Shown here: positions 51,679 through 60,189 of the stretch, piece by piece
Layout of the letters: the number at the start of each line of letters is the position of its first letter
Position numbering within the stretch: position 1 is the stretch's first letter
DNA from: Alteromonas sp. 1_MG-2023
Lineage (GTDB): Bacteria; Pseudomonadota; Gammaproteobacteria; Enterobacterales; Alteromonadaceae
Length of the DNA: 64,000 nucleotides
Direction of reading: 5' to 3'
NCBI RefSeq assembly: GCF_030547075.1
Contig: NZ_JAUOQH010000007.1
Location: forward strand, 168,362-232,361
Translations under genes and position numbers: made by a program
The notes under the pieces: generated by a model
Database searches by the model: none
The model's input: only the letters and a program-made list of their open reading frames with translations
Told to the model about the DNA's origin: nothing

Positions 51679-54324
51679 ATGAGAAAAAACAAATTACATA
51701 ATGCAATTGCACTAGCGTTTACTGGTATTACTTTGTCTTTGGCTGCACCACTCGCACTAGCGCAAGAAGCTGAAGAAACCGCGGTAGACCCCAAAAATGT
51801 TGAAAAAATTGCTGTTGTTGGTGCACGTGGTGCACCTCGCTCGGTAACCAGCTCTCCTGTACCTGTAGACGTATTAAGCGCTGAAGATATTGAAGCTGTC
51901 GCCTTCACCGATATGAACAACGTGCTGATGACGTTAGTTCCTTCGTACTCGGTAAGCCGCCAACCTATTTCAGACGGTGGTACTTTCATAAGACCGGCCA
52001 CACTGCGTGGTATGCCTACAGATAAAACCTTAGTGTTAGTTAACTCTAAGCGCCGCCATAGAGCGGCACTCGTATCTATTGGTGGTTCAGGTACTCAAGG
52101 CCCAGATATTGCTACTATACCAACCGCCGCGATTGGCAGCGTAGAAGTGTTACGTGATGGCGCAGCAGCACAATATGGTTCTGATGCCATTGCAGGGGTT
52201 ATTAACTTCCAGTTAAAAGAAAATACTGAAGGTGGTTCATTCACTGCTGATTACGGCAGCTACTTTGAAGGTGATGGCGACCAAATCACTATTACGGGTA
52301 ACAAAGGTTTTGCGCTCGGCGATGATGGCTTTCTAAGTATTTCAGCCGAGTATTCAGACAGTGAAGCAACCTACCGTGGCGAGCAATACTGCGAAGATTG
52401 GTTTTGTGTAGACGAGCAATCTGACCAATATATTGCCGATGCCACCGCAATGGCTAACTCAGTTCATGGCTCTGATGAAGTACAACCGTGGGGCCAACCG
52501 AATACCAGTGGTACTCGCATCTTTTTTAATGCTGGCTATGCATTAACTGCTGAGATGGAGCTTTACGCATTTGGTAACTATTCAGAAAGTGAAGGCGATG
52601 GTTCATTTTATTATCGCTACCCAGGTAACGGTACGATTGAAGATATTCGCTTAGAAGATGGTTCTATTTGGAGCCCTACAGAGATATTCCCAGGCGGTTT
52701 CACCCCACGCTTCTTTGGTGATGTGACCGACTATTCTTTGGTTGGCGGTATCAAAGGAACGTCTGGCGACCTAGGCTACGACATTAGTGGTCGCTACGGG
52801 TATAACGATATTTCTTACACGCTTTCCAATACTATTAACCCTTCAATGGGTAACGACTCACCTACCTCATTCAAACCAGGTGATTTGACTAACGAAGAAA
52901 CACAGATTCAAGCCGATTTCACCTATGATTTTAATGAGTATATTTTAGCCTTTGGTGCAAGTTATCTTGATGAGTCTTATGAAATTACTGAGGGCGAAGT
53001 AGATTCTTACTTTGCAGGGCCATATGCAACGTCTGATCCTTGGGGCTTCTGTAATGATGATTACACAACAACGGATGCCGGTCTTGCTGCGATAGCGGCT
53101 GGTTCTTCATTGAATTGTGCTAATTTCACTTCTGATACTGACGATGATGGCGTGCCGGATGATGGATTCGATGGTGTTGACGCGGTTTATACCGTAGTTG
53201 GTGTAGGCTCAAATGGTTTCCCAGGCTACTCTCCTGATTACTCAGGTACCTACAGTCGTGATTCTTACGCGGTATATGCCGATATTTCTGGTGATATTAC
53301 TGATGAGCTATTTGCTCAGGCAGCTATCCGTTATGAAGATTACTCAGATTTTGGTTCTGAAGTGGTTTATAAGGTTGCCGGCATTTATCAAATTAATGAT
53401 GAAGTTGCGGTTAGAAGCTCATACGGCACAGGCTTCAGAGCGCCAACACCAGGTCAGCAAGGTACTACTAACGTATCGACTCGCTTACCCGATGGCTTCC
53501 CCGTTGCTACCGGCTTGTTTCCAGCAGGTGGTGACGTAGCGCAGGCATTAGGGGCTGAAGAATTACTTCCTGAAAAATCGACTAACTTTACATTAGGTTT
53601 AACCGCCAGCTTTGGTGATTTAACCCTTACTGCCGATTACTACAACATTAAATTAGAAGACAGACTGTACTCAGTATCAACACGAGACGTTTCTACTACA
53701 GTAGTTACCGACCCTGATGATGACGGCTACGATGCTTACCAGAATTACCTTGCACTTTCAGGTGCTGGCGTATCTGGTGCAGAATCAATTGGGGGGGTGT
53801 TCTTCTTCCAAAATGCGTTCGATACGGTTACCGAAGGTGTTGATCTTGTTGCCACTTATAAAATGGAAACGACGTACGGCTCTACTATGATTACAGGGTC
53901 TATTAACTATAACGATACCACGTTCGACTCAGACCCTAGCGAATACCTAGATGCAGAAGATGAGTTTGACTTTGAAAATAGCACCCCAGAAATGCGTGGT
54001 GTATTTTCGATAACACATAGTTACGACGTATGGTCTGCTGTAGCAAGACTTAGCTACTATGGAGAATACGAGAATGCGGGTGACGACGACGGAGAAGATC
54101 CAATAAATATCCAAACCTATGGCTCTGAATTTATGTTTGATATTGAAGGGTCATACCTTATCAATGAAAACTTAACATTATCGGTAGGTGTTCGTAATTT
54201 ATTCGACAACTACCCAGATCCTACCACAACCAGCGATGCCTGCTGTGGTCAAATCTACGACTCTGCGTCGGTCGTCGACTGGCAGGGTGGTTACTACTAC
54301 ACCCGCTTAGCGGCAAGATTCTAA
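51679..54324 (+). CDS. TonB-dependent receptor
   Basis: 881 residues. Signal peptide to about ALA-QE (residue 29), a TonB-box-like KIAVVGARGAPRS, a plug domain (about 50-175; LRGMPTDKTLVLVNSKRR, VEVLRDGAAAQYGSDAIAGVINF) and a barrel ending in ARF. It imports a large or scarce ligand across the outer membrane. Neighbours (TauE-type permease, Tat-exported aminotransferase) suggest an amine or sulfur-containing substrate, but the substrate cannot be read. RBS AGGGA precedes the start. Confidence 0.93.
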   Translation: MRKNKLHNAIALAFTGITLSLAAPLALAQEAEETAVDPKNVEKIAVVGARGAPRSVTSSPVPVDVLSAEDIEAVAFTDMNNVLMTLVPSYSVSRQPISDGGTFIRPATLRGMPTDKTLVLVNSKRRHRAALVSIGGSGTQGPDIATIPTAAIGSVEVLRDGAAAQYGSDAIAGVINFQLKENTEGGSFTADYGSYFEGDGDQITITGNKGFALGDDGFLSISAEYSDSEATYRGEQYCEDWFCVDEQSDQYIADATAMANSVHGSDEVQPWGQPNTSGTRIFFNAGYALTAEMELYAFGNYSESEGDGSFYYRYPGNGTIEDIRLEDGSIWSPTEIFPGGFTPRFFGDVTDYSLVGGIKGTSGDLGYDISGRYGYNDISYTLSNTINPSMGNDSPTSFKPGDLTNEETQIQADFTYDFNEYILAFGASYLDESYEITEGEVDSYFAGPYATSDPWGFCNDDYTTTDAGLAAIAAGSSLNCANFTSDTDDDGVPDDGFDGVDAVYTVVGVGSNGFPGYSPDYSGTYSRDSYAVYADISGDITDELFAQAAIRYEDYSDFGSEVVYKVAGIYQINDEVAVRSSYGTGFRAPTPGQQGTTNVSTRLPDGFPVATGLFPAGGDVAQALGAEELLPEKSTNFTLGLTASFGDLTLTADYYNIKLEDRLYSVSTRDVSTTVVTDPDDDGYDAYQNYLALSGAGVSGAESIGGVFFFQNAFDTVTEGVDLVATYKMETTYGSTMITGSINYNDTTFDSDPSEYLDAEDEFDFENSTPEMRGVFSITHSYDVWSAVARLSYYGEYENAGDDDGEDPINIQTYGSEFMFDIEGSYLINENLTLSVGVRNLFDNYPDPTTTSDACCGQIYDSASVVDWQGGYYYTRLAARF

Positions 54325-54336
54325 AAGTAACCTAAT

Positions 54337-54360
54337 AAACACCGGCAAATGCCGGTGTTT
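54337..54360 (+). terminator. Terminator after the TonB receptor
   Basis: A perfect 10-bp stem (54337-54346 with 54351-54360), 4-nt loop, followed by ATATTTT. Downstream genes may need their own promoter or read-through. Confidence 0.8.
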
Positions 54361-54438
54361 ATATTTTCACTGTTCGATTTAAGTAAAATTTAAAGGTCAA
54401 TTCATGTTATTAGAAGTAGTTACTGGAGAGGTGGTTTC

Positions 54439-55263
54439 GTGGAAATAGAACTTCTCTGGTTCGTTGTTACTCTTTGTATTACTGGTGCTATTGCAGGCAT
54501 TACCGCAGGTTTGTTTGGAAACGGTGGTGGCTTTGTTGTAGTTCCCGCCTTACTGGCAGTATTTCCTTTCTTTACCCCCCCTTCACAAGAGTTGGTAAAA
54601 GTAGCAATAGGCACGTCTTTAGCCTCTATTGTGGTATCTAGTACCCGTTCAGTGATGGCACATCATAAGAAAGGGGCAGTAGATTTCGCTATTTTAAAAT
54701 CATGGAGCATCTGGATAGTATTGGGTGTAATAGGCGGTATCTTTATTGCCAGTAGCACAAGTAGCGATGGCCTAACGGTCGTTTTTGCGGCAGGTGTCTT
54801 ACTTTATTCTATCTACTTCTTGTTTCCAGAATTTGTAATTCGCCCTGGAGTGGCTTTATCGATGCCTGAAGGTGTTGCTAAGTCAGTACTCGCTTTTGTA
54901 CTAGGCGGCTTTTCGGCGCTTCTAGGGATTGGTGGTGGCACGCCCATGGTAATTACTATGGTTATCTGTCAACGCACAATCCAGCAAGCGGTAGCTACCG
55001 CCGCTGGGGTTGGTTTCCTAATAGGTCTACCTGGCGCTATCGGCTTTCTCTTTATGACGCATCCCGAAACCGCCATTTTACCTGTAGGTACAATAGGTTA
55101 TATCAACATTCCCGCATTAGTTGCCATTAGCATTGGTGCCATTATCACTGCCCCAATGGGTGCAAAAATGGCGCATAACTTTAGTGAGAAGAAGCTAAAG
55201 AGAATGTTCGGCATTTATTTAGTAATTGTCTCAAGTGCTATGTTTTACAAAGCACTGAAATAG
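54439..55263 (+). CDS. TauE/SafE-family membrane permease
   Basis: 274 residues, GTG start at 54439 with GGAGAGG upstream. About eight TM helices with the family pattern: GIAGITAGLFGNGGGFVVVP near the N-terminus and GGFSALLGIGGGTPMV in the second half. Family members export sulfite, sulfoacetate or other small organic anions. It is followed by the aminotransferase gene at 28 nt. Confidence 0.9.
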   Translation: MEIELLWFVVTLCITGAIAGITAGLFGNGGGFVVVPALLAVFPFFTPPSQELVKVAIGTSLASIVVSSTRSVMAHHKKGAVDFAILKSWSIWIVLGVIGGIFIASSTSSDGLTVVFAAGVLLYSIYFLFPEFVIRPGVALSMPEGVAKSVLAFVLGGFSALLGIGGGTPMVITMVICQRTIQQAVATAAGVGFLIGLPGAIGFLFMTHPETAILPVGTIGYINIPALVAISIGAIITAPMGAKMAHNFSEKKLKRMFGIYLVIVSSAMFYKALK

Positions 55264-55291
55264 TTATCATAATTGAGTTAAGGAATTAGTA

Positions 55292-56461
55292 ATGACACAC
55301 AATGTTTCAAGACGCATATTTTTAGGTGGCAGTGCTGCTGCTACCGCCATTGGCGCCTCAGGCTTGATTACGTCGGCGGGCCTTCAGGCTGCAACGCCAG
55401 CCATGTCTAAAGTACTTTATGGCCCTAAACCAGGTATCGCTAAATTAAATGCCAATGAAAACCCATTTGGACCAAGCTCGGCAGCGTTGAAAGCGATTGC
55501 AACTGCATCTGCAGAGGGTGGCGCTTACTATGCTTACCCCGCAGCAATGACCTTGTTAGACATGATTGCAGAGCGCCATGGAATTACCCCTAAGAATATT
55601 TCGTTAAGTGCAGGTTCTAGCCCGATTCTCTCTTACGCTGCCCTTGCGGCAAGCAAAAAAGGAAAAATATTAGGCCCCGACCTTTTCTGGGATACTACCT
55701 CAAAAGCACCAGAGAAACAGGGTGCACCTGAAATCGTTCGGGTACCTAACACCAAAGAATTAGCTATTGACTTGGATGCCATGTATGCCGCCATCGATGA
55801 TAGTGTTGGTATGGTGCATATCACCAATCCTAACAACCCAACCGGACGCCTTCTAGATCCTGCAAAGCTTCGAGAGTTCTGTATCAAAGCGTCTAAAAAG
55901 ACCTTAGTACTGGTTGATGAAGCTTATAATGAACTTACGGACGATCCGCCAGCAAACTCGATGATCCCGTTGGTAAAGGCTGGCCACAATATTATTGTTG
56001 CGCGAACCTTTTCTAAAATTTACGGGTTAGCAGGTATGCGTGTTGGTTATATGATTGCGTCTGAAGAAAACACAGAGTGGATCAATCGTTATGGCATGGG
56101 TGGCTACACGTTAAACCAAGCTGGTTTAGCGGCTGCAATTGCCTCATATAATGACGAAGCCTTCTTAACATTTGTTAAAGATAAGGTTATAGAAGCAAAA
56201 GGTTTAGTGATGGATGGCCTCAAGGCTAATGGCCTTACAGCTCTTCCTTCCAGTACTAACTTTGTTTTTGTCGATCTCGGTAAAGGAGATGCTGAATTAT
56301 TTAGAGCCGCCATGGCGGAGAAAGATATTCACATCCGCGGTATTTATCGCACCTATACTAATTGGTCTAGAGTAAGCATGGGTAAAATTGCAGACGTTCA
56401 GCGTTATGTAGATGCTATTCCGCAAGCGTTAGAAACCATGACTAAAAAACAGAATTCTTAA
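55292..56461 (+). CDS. Tat-exported PLP aminotransferase (HisC-like, class I/II)
   Basis: 389 residues. The N-terminus has a twin-arginine signal (SRRIFLGG, Arg7-Arg8) and a hydrophobic stretch ending near LQAA. The rest is an aspartate-aminotransferase fold: NNPTG near 181-185, Asp209 in LVDEAY, and PLP-lysine Lys242 in TFSKIYGLAG. It is closest in look to histidinol-phosphate aminotransferases. A cofactor-loaded enzyme sent out folded by Tat implies a periplasmic transamination, which is unusual. In context with TauE and a TonB receptor it may process an imported amino compound. It is the last gene of the set. Confidence 0.9.
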   Translation: MTHNVSRRIFLGGSAAATAIGASGLITSAGLQAATPAMSKVLYGPKPGIAKLNANENPFGPSSAALKAIATASAEGGAYYAYPAAMTLLDMIAERHGITPKNISLSAGSSPILSYAALAASKKGKILGPDLFWDTTSKAPEKQGAPEIVRVPNTKELAIDLDAMYAAIDDSVGMVHITNPNNPTGRLLDPAKLREFCIKASKKTLVLVDEAYNELTDDPPANSMIPLVKAGHNIIVARTFSKIYGLAGMRVGYMIASEENTEWINRYGMGGYTLNQAGLAAAIASYNDEAFLTFVKDKVIEAKGLVMDGLKANGLTALPSSTNFVFVDLGKGDAELFRAAMAEKDIHIRGIYRTYTNWSRVSMGKIADVQRYVDAIPQALETMTKKQNS

Positions 56462-56711
56462 GTGGATTAAAACATCTTTATAATATGCGCGCGGCCACTT
56501 CACGCTGTGCGCTCTTCTCGTTCCACCCTTATCAATCCGCATTTACACGTAAAGTCTAATGCTCATAAACGTCCTCTTTGTCATATACTCCTTAAGTTCC
56601 TAGCTCGAATACCCCTATCTAGGTTTTAGATATTTAGTTTGTTTACTATGCTTCTTGCAGGATCGTAATAATTGCACATACTGTATTAATAGACGTAAAT
56701 GGAGGCTGTTG

Positions 56712-57080
56712 ATGGCACTATCTGTCTTAGTTGCTGACGACTCTAAATTGTCACGCCGTAGCGTAAAAAAGTCGCTACCGCCGGAATTAGATTACGATAT
56801 TTCAGAGGCAACGAATGGCCAAGAAGCCATAGATTTTTTAGCTGAAAACACCTTCGACCTTGTGCTGCTTGATTTAACGATGCCAGAGGTTGATGGTGTG
56901 GATGTGCTGGAATACTTATCCAAACGTGAAGAATGCTTCCCTAATGTCATTGTGATCAGTGCAGATTTTCAGCCAGAAATACAGCGCATCGTGCTTTCCT
57001 TAGGGGCACAACGATTCATCAGAAAACCATTAGACAAAGAAGAGCTGGCAATGACTATGTTCGAGTTGGGGTATCTATGA
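56712..57080 (+). CDS. Single-domain CheY-like response regulator
   Basis: 122 residues from the ATG at 56712, chosen because GGAGG (56701-56705) lies 6 nt before it; an earlier TTG start would add 19 unlikely residues. Receiver domain with Asp9/Asp10, the phospho-acceptor Asp54 (LLDLTMP) and Lys near FIRKPL. No output domain. It overlaps the CheC-like gene by 4 nt (ATGA). Likely phosphorylated by the histidine kinase two genes on and dephosphorylated by the CheC-like protein. Confidence 0.92.
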   Translation: MALSVLVADDSKLSRRSVKKSLPPELDYDISEATNGQEAIDFLAENTFDLVLLDLTMPEVDGVDVLEYLSKREECFPNVIVISADFQPEIQRIVLSLGAQRFIRKPLDKEELAMTMFELGYL

Positions 57081-57661
57081 GCGTTGTAATTCCGTTAGAT
57101 GAGGAACAACGCGATGCACTGCAAGAATTGCTCAACATAGCAATGGGACAGGCAGCTAACTCGCTAGCCCAATTAATTGAAACAAAAATTGATATTTCAA
57201 TTCCCAAAATCACCTCAGTTACACCTGCCCAGCTTTACAGTTTGCTGTTTGGTTCGCAAGATACCTTTCACACCCGTCAGTCATTTTTAGGTGACATACA
57301 AGGCGAAGTCATTTCAGTACTATCTCGCTCTGGATTAAGTGAGATAGCCAAACTGATGGACTATAGCGATCCGCTAAGTAAAGAGGATGTGGAAGAAATC
57401 ATACTCGAGCTATCCAACATTCTAGCTGGAGCCTGTTTGGCGGGTTTATCCAGCCAATTAGAATTGACTACTAATTTGAACATGCCAACTTTATTTACAC
57501 CAAATAAAGAAAACTTTGATGAGCTCAAATGGCAACACAGTTTAGTAATGGAAGTACAATTTACCGTGGCTGTTTCATCCTTTTCTATGCGTGTTGTTTT
57601 CTGCTTAGATGACGATTCACTGACAAGAATGAAAGATACTTTAGATGAACTTCTAGACTAA
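57077..57661 (+). CDS. CheC-like CheY-P phosphatase
   Basis: 194 residues. Two copies of the CheC motif (D/S)x3Ex2Nx22P: Asp13, Glu17, Asn20, Pro43 and a second Glu107, Glu111, Asn114, Pro137 (with Glu at the first position). CheC proteins dephosphorylate CheY-type regulators and may also bind CheD. Here there is no chemotaxis operon; it is locked between a CheY-like regulator and a histidine kinase with overlapping start and stop codons, so it probably serves a stand-alone signalling pathway. Confidence 0.85.
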   Translation: MSVVIPLDEEQRDALQELLNIAMGQAANSLAQLIETKIDISIPKITSVTPAQLYSLLFGSQDTFHTRQSFLGDIQGEVISVLSRSGLSEIAKLMDYSDPLSKEDVEEIILELSNILAGACLAGLSSQLELTTNLNMPTLFTPNKENFDELKWQHSLVMEVQFTVAVSSFSMRVVFCLDDDSLTRMKDTLDELLD

Positions 57662-58944
57662 TGTTTGAACAGCTGGTTGAAAAACTTCCTGTTGGAATTG
57701 GCATCGTTGATGAAAATTTTTTGGTCATTTATTTAAACGACTTCTTTAGAGATCGCCTTCCACGAGAATATCGGAATTCGTACAAGGACACACCGGTTAC
57801 CGATATTTTTAGCCACCAAGCTAAGTTTCTTGAGCGAAGGCTTAAATCAGTTTTTGTACTTCAGCATCCTAGTTTCAGCTACTGGGAACAGCGCCCCCAT
57901 ATATTTCCTTTTAAAAGTAGTAGACCGATAACTGGCGAAGAAACGCAGATGTATCAAAACATGGAGATTTTGCCAGTAAAGGACAAAAGCACAGGAAGAA
58001 AATACGCCTGCATTTTCTTGCAAGACGTTACCGCGCAAGCCAGCTACTTCCGTACCCAACAAAAGCTATCTGCCGCACTTAAAGAAGAACACGAAGCTCA
58101 ACGCAAACTTATTCATAAACTTGATACCGCTCAATCTCAACTCATTCAAGCGGAAAAAATGGCATCAACGGGCCAATTAGCTGCGGGGATTGCCCATGAG
58201 ATAAATAACCCAATTGGCTTTATTAATTCAAACTTAGACACCCTGTCACAATACGCTAATAACTTAATATCTATTTGCGATGGGGTAGAAAATCACGTTA
58301 CCGATTTCAACGATGAAGTGAAAGAGCAAATAAAAAATCTTTTCGAAGCGCAGCACTATGATTTGATAAAAGATGACATTGAAGAGTTGCTTGAAGAATC
58401 GAAAGCAGGCTTAAATCGCGTTAAGGATATTGTCGATAATCTAAAACAGTTTTCCCTCGACAGCACAAAAGGCAGTCAGATTGTAGAGTTAAACGACGTC
58501 GCCTCACAAACCATCAAGCTTGTATCTACCCAATATGCTTCTCATCATTATAAGGTTGAATCAGCCGACGAAAAGATAGAGATAATGGCCAACCCAGGGA
58601 TGATCAAACAAGCCTTGATGAACATATTGCTAAACGCCGCACAGGCTATTCCAGACAAAGGCTACGTTAAGTTATCCTTATTAAAAAATAGCGAGAACAT
58701 TACGATTAAAGTGTTAGACAGCGGTGAAGGTATAGAGCATAAAAATATGAAAAGAGTCTTCGAACCCTTTTTTACTACCCGCCCTGAAGGTCAAGGGCAA
58801 GGGTTGGGATTATCCACTGCCTATACCATTATAAAAAAGCACAAAGGCAAAATTTCAATCAATAGCAAAGTGGGCAAAGGTACGGTGGTTACAATAGAAC
58901 TACCTATCACTTCAAAAGACAATTCAGCTACAGCCCCTCAGTAA
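57661..58944 (+). CDS. Cytoplasmic PAS histidine kinase
   Basis: 427 residues, start overlapping the previous stop codon as TAATG. An N-terminal PAS domain (about 1-125), coiled coil (130-165), H-box GIAHEINNP with His179, and a HATPase_c domain (about 310-420; N box LMNILLNAAQAI, DSGEG, GQGLGLSTAY). No TM segment: a cytosolic sensor. It completes the three-gene unit with a CheY-like regulator and CheC-like phosphatase. Confidence 0.92.
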   Translation: MFEQLVEKLPVGIGIVDENFLVIYLNDFFRDRLPREYRNSYKDTPVTDIFSHQAKFLERRLKSVFVLQHPSFSYWEQRPHIFPFKSSRPITGEETQMYQNMEILPVKDKSTGRKYACIFLQDVTAQASYFRTQQKLSAALKEEHEAQRKLIHKLDTAQSQLIQAEKMASTGQLAAGIAHEINNPIGFINSNLDTLSQYANNLISICDGVENHVTDFNDEVKEQIKNLFEAQHYDLIKDDIEELLEESKAGLNRVKDIVDNLKQFSLDSTKGSQIVELNDVASQTIKLVSTQYASHHYKVESADEKIEIMANPGMIKQALMNILLNAAQAIPDKGYVKLSLLKNSENITIKVLDSGEGIEHKNMKRVFEPFFTTRPEGQGQGLGLSTAYTIIKKHKGKISINSKVGKGTVVTIELPITSKDNSATAPQ

Positions 58945-58947
58945 CCT

Positions 58948-59958
58948 CTATTGTTGAGCGCCGTATACATAAATTCCGTCATCAGATAAATGTCGCGTTA
59001 TTTTGCCATGAGACAATAGGTAGTTTAAGTGGGACACACACTCAGCTACGGCAAACACGATATTTCTACCACTCAGTTCCCGTTTAAATAAGACAGGCAA
59101 CAACTCGACCACCGTCTGAGGTTTGCTGCAAGCCTCCACAAGTGCATTTAAATGACGATGGTGATGTTCAATAAGCTCATTTACTCGGTCTTTTACACCA
59201 ACAAAAGGCTGTCGGTGTGCGGGTAACACTAGGGTTTTTTCCGGTAAGTCAGTGAAAGGCAAAAGCGTAGACAAATAATCTTGAAGCGTATTGCCCTCAG
59301 GTTCTGTTGAATACACGCCTATATTGGGTGTTATCTGCGGCAGGATATGGTCGCCAGCTAACAGTATCCCAAGTTCTTTGGAATATAAGCATACGTGTTC
59401 TGGTGAATGCCCTCTGCCTATCATCACTTCCCATGAGTTACCCTTTAGCGTAAGCACATCACTTTGCTTTAACCGTCTATAGCTGATGGGAATTGGCGAT
59501 ACAACATTGCTGTAACCTTTATTGCCTGACATGAGCGAGGTTACGTCATCTGGCTGTAAACCGGCACGGTGATAATACTGCTCATCCCGCCATGCTGAGG
59601 TGTCGCTTTTCCCTCCAGTGAACGCGCGCGCAGTAAAATACTCAACCTGCGACATGTATAAAGGCACTTTGAATTGGTCGGCTATCCAACCGGCTAAACC
59701 CACATGATCAGGATGCAAATGCGTAACTAAAACCGCTGAAATGGGCTTATCCAATGCGGCAAAAATCTCATTCCACAATGTCTTAGTTGTATTCGTACCG
59801 AGCCCAGTATCGATAACCACCCAGCCATCATCATCTTCAACAAGATAGAGATTTATATGATCGAGTTCGAAAGGCAGTGGCATACGAAGCCAAAGTACAC
59901 CTTTTGTTATCTCAGTCCACTCACCTGGAGACGGAAGCGCTATTGTGGGGTAATGCAT
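58948..59958 (-). CDS. Metallo-beta-lactamase-fold hydrolase
   Basis: 336 residues, no signal peptide. The HxHxDH metal motif is THLHPDH with His80, His82, Asp84 and His85; later His in GRGHSPEH and Asp in LAGDHIL give the usual binuclear zinc site. A C-terminal helical domain (about 235-330) is like that of MBL-fold 'hydroxyacylglutathione hydrolase-like' enzymes. The substrate, a thioester or lactone, is not known. It converges on the histidine kinase gene with 3 nt between stops. Confidence 0.88.
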   Translation of the reverse strand: MHYPTIALPSPGEWTEITKGVLWLRMPLPFELDHINLYLVEDDDGWVVIDTGLGTNTTKTLWNEIFAALDKPISAVLVTHLHPDHVGLAGWIADQFKVPLYMSQVEYFTARAFTGGKSDTSAWRDEQYYHRAGLQPDDVTSLMSGNKGYSNVVSPIPISYRRLKQSDVLTLKGNSWEVMIGRGHSPEHVCLYSKELGILLAGDHILPQITPNIGVYSTEPEGNTLQDYLSTLLPFTDLPEKTLVLPAHRQPFVGVKDRVNELIEHHHRHLNALVEACSKPQTVVELLPVLFKRELSGRNIVFAVAECVSHLNYLLSHGKITRHLSDDGIYVYGAQQ

Positions 59959-60189
59959 ACATCTTCACCTTTTCGCTGGTATACTTACTTCTATAACGAT
60001 AGGTAGACAAAAACAAACGTATCTGTTTGATAATCAACTATAGCGTTAAGTAATATCATCATCTTTCCTACGGATAGCGAGAGTTAGCGAGCAATAGTGA
60101 ACAATTTACCTCTCTCATCTTAAGTAAAGAAAATCGACTGCTCTGTACCATGCGTCCTTCATTATTTCACCAACGAAAATTAACTTGCC

